From contig JAIWNU010000198.1 of NCBI GenBank assembly GCA_020216655.1, forward strand, positions 1 through 6,950: a stretch of 6,950 nt of DNA. The letters are read 5' to 3'. Positions 4,927 to 6,950 of the stretch are shown piece by piece (position 1 is the stretch's first letter; every line of letters begins with the position of its first letter). The position numbers were made by a program, and so were the translations under genes. Origin of the DNA: Treponema sp. (lineage in GTDB: Bacteria; Spirochaetota; Spirochaetia; Treponematales; Breznakiellaceae). The notes below the pieces were generated by a model that had not been told where the DNA came from, searched no databases, and saw only the letters and a program-made list of their open reading frames with translations.

Positions 4927-6005
4927 TCAGCCTGTAATGGACCTGTTCCCGCAAGCATGTGGGCCCGTTCAATAGTCATTTTTAATTGCCGTACATTGCC
5001 GGGCCATAAATAGCTGGAGAGTTTTGCGAGTGCATTATCAGCAATTTCCATGCCGTATGGTTTTAAAAAGTGTTTTGCCAGAGCGGGAATATCTTCTTTG
5101 CGATCCCTGAGGGGCGGAATGTATATGGTAATACCTTCGAGCCGGTATTTCAGGTCGGAACGGAAACATTTAAGCTCAATGAGTTCGTCAAGATTTTTAT
5201 TGGTCGCGGTAATTAGCCGGAAGGATATTTCGTGGAGGGCCTGCCCCCCAAGGCGTCTTACATAGCCATCTTCAATAATTCTCAGGAGAGCTACTTGAAG
5301 CGCAGGGCTTGCTTCTCCTATTTCATCAAGAAAAAGACTGCCCCCATTGGCCAATTCAAAACATCCCTTATGGGGCCGTGCATCGGTAAAGGCCCCTTCG
5401 TCGCAGCCGAAAAGTTCGCTTTCTATCAATGTTGAGGGTATGGCCCCGATATTGCGGACCACAAAGGGACCCTGGCTGCGGCTGGACTGGCGGTGTATCT
5501 CTCTGGCCACTAGATCCTTGCCGGTACCGCTTTCTCCCAGAATGAGTATGGGCAGGTCTGAATGGGCAAATGTAGCTATTTCTGTTTTAAGCGTTTGAAT
5601 AGCCGCTGATTCTCCGATAAGCGCAAATTCTGTGTTGTCCTGGGAAATGGATGACAGGATTATCTTTTTTAAGCGATGCCGTAACATGGAAGCTGTATAA
5701 GGCTTCGATAGAAAATCCTTTGCTCCCAGCCCTAAGGCTCGAACGACATAGATGGGATCCGCATGGCCCGAAAGCATGAGAACAGGCGGCGGGTTTGCTA
5801 TTTTACCGATTTCGGACAAAAGCTCAAACCCGTTTCGTTTAGGCATCTGCAAATCCAGAATGACCGCGTCGGGTTGGTATTTTGTAATTATTGGTATTGC
5901 ATGAAGGGGTTTATTGCAGGTGATTACATGGTATGTATCGATGAGTTGCAGCGTGAGTGCCTGAAGCTGCTCATCCGCATCATCGATACATAGCACGGAA
6001 TACAT
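4911..6005 (-). CDS. Response regulator with sigma-54-type AAA+ domain, lacking a DNA-binding domain
   Basis: The 364-residue protein has an intact N-terminal receiver (1-115) with Asp8/Asp9, phospho-acceptor Asp51 in ILDLQMP, Ser79 and Lys101 in SKPY. Then comes an NtrC-type AAA+ domain (about 128-362) with Walker A GESGTGKD (157-164), Walker B LFLDEIG (224-230), sensor ATN (267-269), arginine-finger region FRSDLKYRL (281-289) and WPGNVRQL (334-341). The sigma-54 contact loop reads GAFTDA (204-209) instead of GAFTGA. The chain stops right after the AAA+ lid: the Fis-type helix-turn-helix is absent, whereas typical members have 440-480 residues. It may activate sigma-54 polymerase from solution, as FlgR of Helicobacter does. 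It starts 2 bp after the WecG-like gene's stop, with AGGGGG as ribosome site. The cognate kinase is not in view. Confidence 0.9.
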   Translation of the reverse strand: MYSVLCIDDADEQLQALTLQLIDTYHVITCNKPLHAIPIITKYQPDAVILDLQMPKRNGFELLSEIGKIANPPPVLMLSGHADPIYVVRALGLGAKDFLSKPYTASMLRHRLKKIILSSISQDNTEFALIGESAAIQTLKTEIATFAHSDLPILILGESGTGKDLVAREIHRQSSRSQGPFVVRNIGAIPSTLIESELFGCDEGAFTDARPHKGCFELANGGSLFLDEIGEASPALQVALLRIIEDGYVRRLGGQALHEISFRLITATNKNLDELIELKCFRSDLKYRLEGITIYIPPLRDRKEDIPALAKHFLKPYGMEIADNALAKLSSYLWPGNVRQLKMTIERAHMLAGTGPLQAEHIRF

Positions 6006-6007
6006 AG

Positions 6008-6751
6008 TTACCCCCTGCGGAACAGTTTGTAATATAATAACAGAATCTTGTAATATAGATAGGGGAAAATTCTAAAAATGCGCAGCGGGTTTTGTATGGT
6101 ATAGCCAATCCATTCAAGCCCCCGTTCAAAGGTTTTCTTGCCCGGCCGTTTTTTCCGTTCTGCAAAAACATCAAAAAGATCACTGCACCAAATTTGTATG
6201 CCCGGTCCGAAATTTCCCTTGTTGCGGGCGAGCCATCGCTCATCTCCAGAAACCCCTTTAGCCACAAGAAGCAGTGAAGGGCCGGCTTTCCTGATTGCGG
6301 TTAAAATGGTGTTTTCTTCGGTTCGCTTAAAGTCTCCGGTACAGCGCCCTACTATCCGCAGCCGCGGAAAGGTATGCCGCAAATTGCGTTCTGCCTGTTT
6401 AAGGCTTTTAAGCCGAGAACCCAAAAGGTACACCGATTTACCCCGTTCTTCTAAGGCGGTGAGGGTTTTAATGAAAAACTCAAAGGGCATAATCCGATGC
6501 ACCGTTTTTCCTGTTAAAAACCGGATGCCGCCGACGATGCTTTTTGATATGGGGATAACCAAGGCTGCGTTTTGCACATAGGTTCGGTATTCATTGTTTT
6601 TTCTCGCCCTGAGCAAATCCCAAAGAGAAAGGAGTACAATATGATTGCTTCCGCCCTGTTCCAGCAGGGTATATAAAATGTCCGGAAGTTGTTCAATGGA
6701 CACGTTGCTGATTTTAACTTTCAGGCAATTTATCTGTTCGACAGATTCCAT
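6008..6751 (-). CDS. WecG/TagA/CpsF-family (GT26) protein with altered active site
   Basis: This 247-residue protein has the length and order of the GT26 family: SVYLLGSRLKSLKQAERNLR (106-125), FPRLRIVGRCTGDF (128-141), GPSLLLVAKG (157-166), WLARNKG (173-179) and the C-terminal GLEWIGYTIQNPLRIFR (211-227). Family members transfer an aminosugar (for example ManNAc or ManNAcA) to a lipid-linked precursor at the cytoplasmic membrane. Key residues differ. The VLPDG motif with the proposed catalytic Asp is VIPIS (65-69), the NPHT-like motif is LLSLWD, and the GAPKQE motif is KGVSGDE. The C-terminal run rich in Ile, Leu, Phe and Tyr with Arg/Lys (224-246) suits membrane attachment. It may be inactive or have changed chemistry. 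It overlaps rsmE by 22 bp and has GGAG 8 bp before its ATG. Confidence 0.8.
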   Translation of the reverse strand: MESVEQINCLKVKISNVSIEQLPDILYTLLEQGGSNHIVLLSLWDLLRARKNNEYRTYVQNAALVIPISKSIVGGIRFLTGKTVHRIMPFEFFIKTLTALEERGKSVYLLGSRLKSLKQAERNLRHTFPRLRIVGRCTGDFKRTEENTILTAIRKAGPSLLLVAKGVSGDERWLARNKGNFGPGIQIWCSDLFDVFAERKKRPGKKTFERGLEWIGYTIQNPLRIFRIFPYLYYKILLLYYKLFRRG

Positions 6752-6950
6752 GATGCTTTCTCCAGTAGCAAAACTTGGACTGCGGCTATGGCATATATGG
6801 CGGCCGTTTCGGTCCGTAGTACATTTGCGCCGAGCAGCAGGGGCTTAAAATTGTGGGCCATAAATTCGGCCGCTTCTTCTTGGGAAAAGCCGCCCTCTGG
6901 CCCCACAACGATAAGGACCGTTTCGGCATTTCCCTCAAGATATCCATGCA
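6730..6950 (-). CDS. rsmE: 16S rRNA (uracil-1498-N3)-methyltransferase RsmE, 3' part
   Basis: Only the last 72 codons are present; the gene continues beyond the right edge. The translated end contains GPEGGFSQEEAAEF and LLLGANVLRTETAAIYAI, the two diagnostic AdoMet-binding knot motifs of RsmE (GPEGG and LG..ILR.ETA). RsmE methylates N3 of U1498 in 16S rRNA of the 30S subunit. The stop codon TAA is at 6730-6732, inside the next gene: the WecG-like start codon lies within the last codons of rsmE in another frame, a 22-bp overlap. The three genes therefore probably form one transcript, although the rRNA enzyme and its neighbours have no evident functional link. Full-length RsmE is normally about 240-250 residues. 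Confidence 0.92.
   Translation of the reverse strand, partial: HGYLEGNAETVLIVVGPEGGFSQEEAAEFMAHNFKPLLLGANVLRTETAAIYAIAAVQVLLLEKASWNLSNR

Overview
The window looks like a piece of a spirochaete chromosome, most likely Treponema or a close relative. This rests on gene content (STAS, YbjN-like and PspA proteins clustered together, a TrmJ with a C-terminal extension, moderate GC coding DNA) and not on any database match. No mobile element, CRISPR array, tRNA or rRNA is visible. Coding density is high except for the first 378 bases.

Region 1 (1-378) is AT-rich and has no credible gene. It holds two perfect DnaA boxes (TTATCCACA), an 11-bp perfect inverted repeat, and three alternating copies of TTGTCTA. 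It resembles a replication origin or DnaA-controlled control region whose other half lies left of the window.

Region 2 (379-2696, minus strand) is a tight four-gene operon: STAS/zinc-ribbon protein, YbjN/CesT-like protein, PspA, and an OmpR-type winged-helix regulator with a degenerate receiver. A good sigma-70 promoter (TTGACA-17-TAATAT) lies at 2803-2831. The set suggests an envelope-stress module built around PspA with its own non-canonical regulators. This is the best candidate here for an under-described system.

Region 3 (2875-4905) has a minus-strand short-chain dehydrogenase diverging from a plus-strand TrmJ-type tRNA methyltransferase, with only 21 bp between start codons. A small secreted protein of unknown function follows. 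Neither plus-strand gene has a Shine-Dalgarno sequence, and both have a -10-like box just before the ATG, so leaderless mRNAs are possible.

Region 4 (4911-6950, minus strand) is a second operon: the 3' end of rsmE, a WecG/TagA/CpsF-family protein lacking the usual catalytic Asp, and a receiver plus sigma-54-type AAA+ regulator that lacks a DNA-binding domain. Its genes overlap or abut, suggesting coupled translation. Several proteins in this window (pseudo-receiver, SDR, WecG-like) keep their fold but have lost textbook active-site residues.
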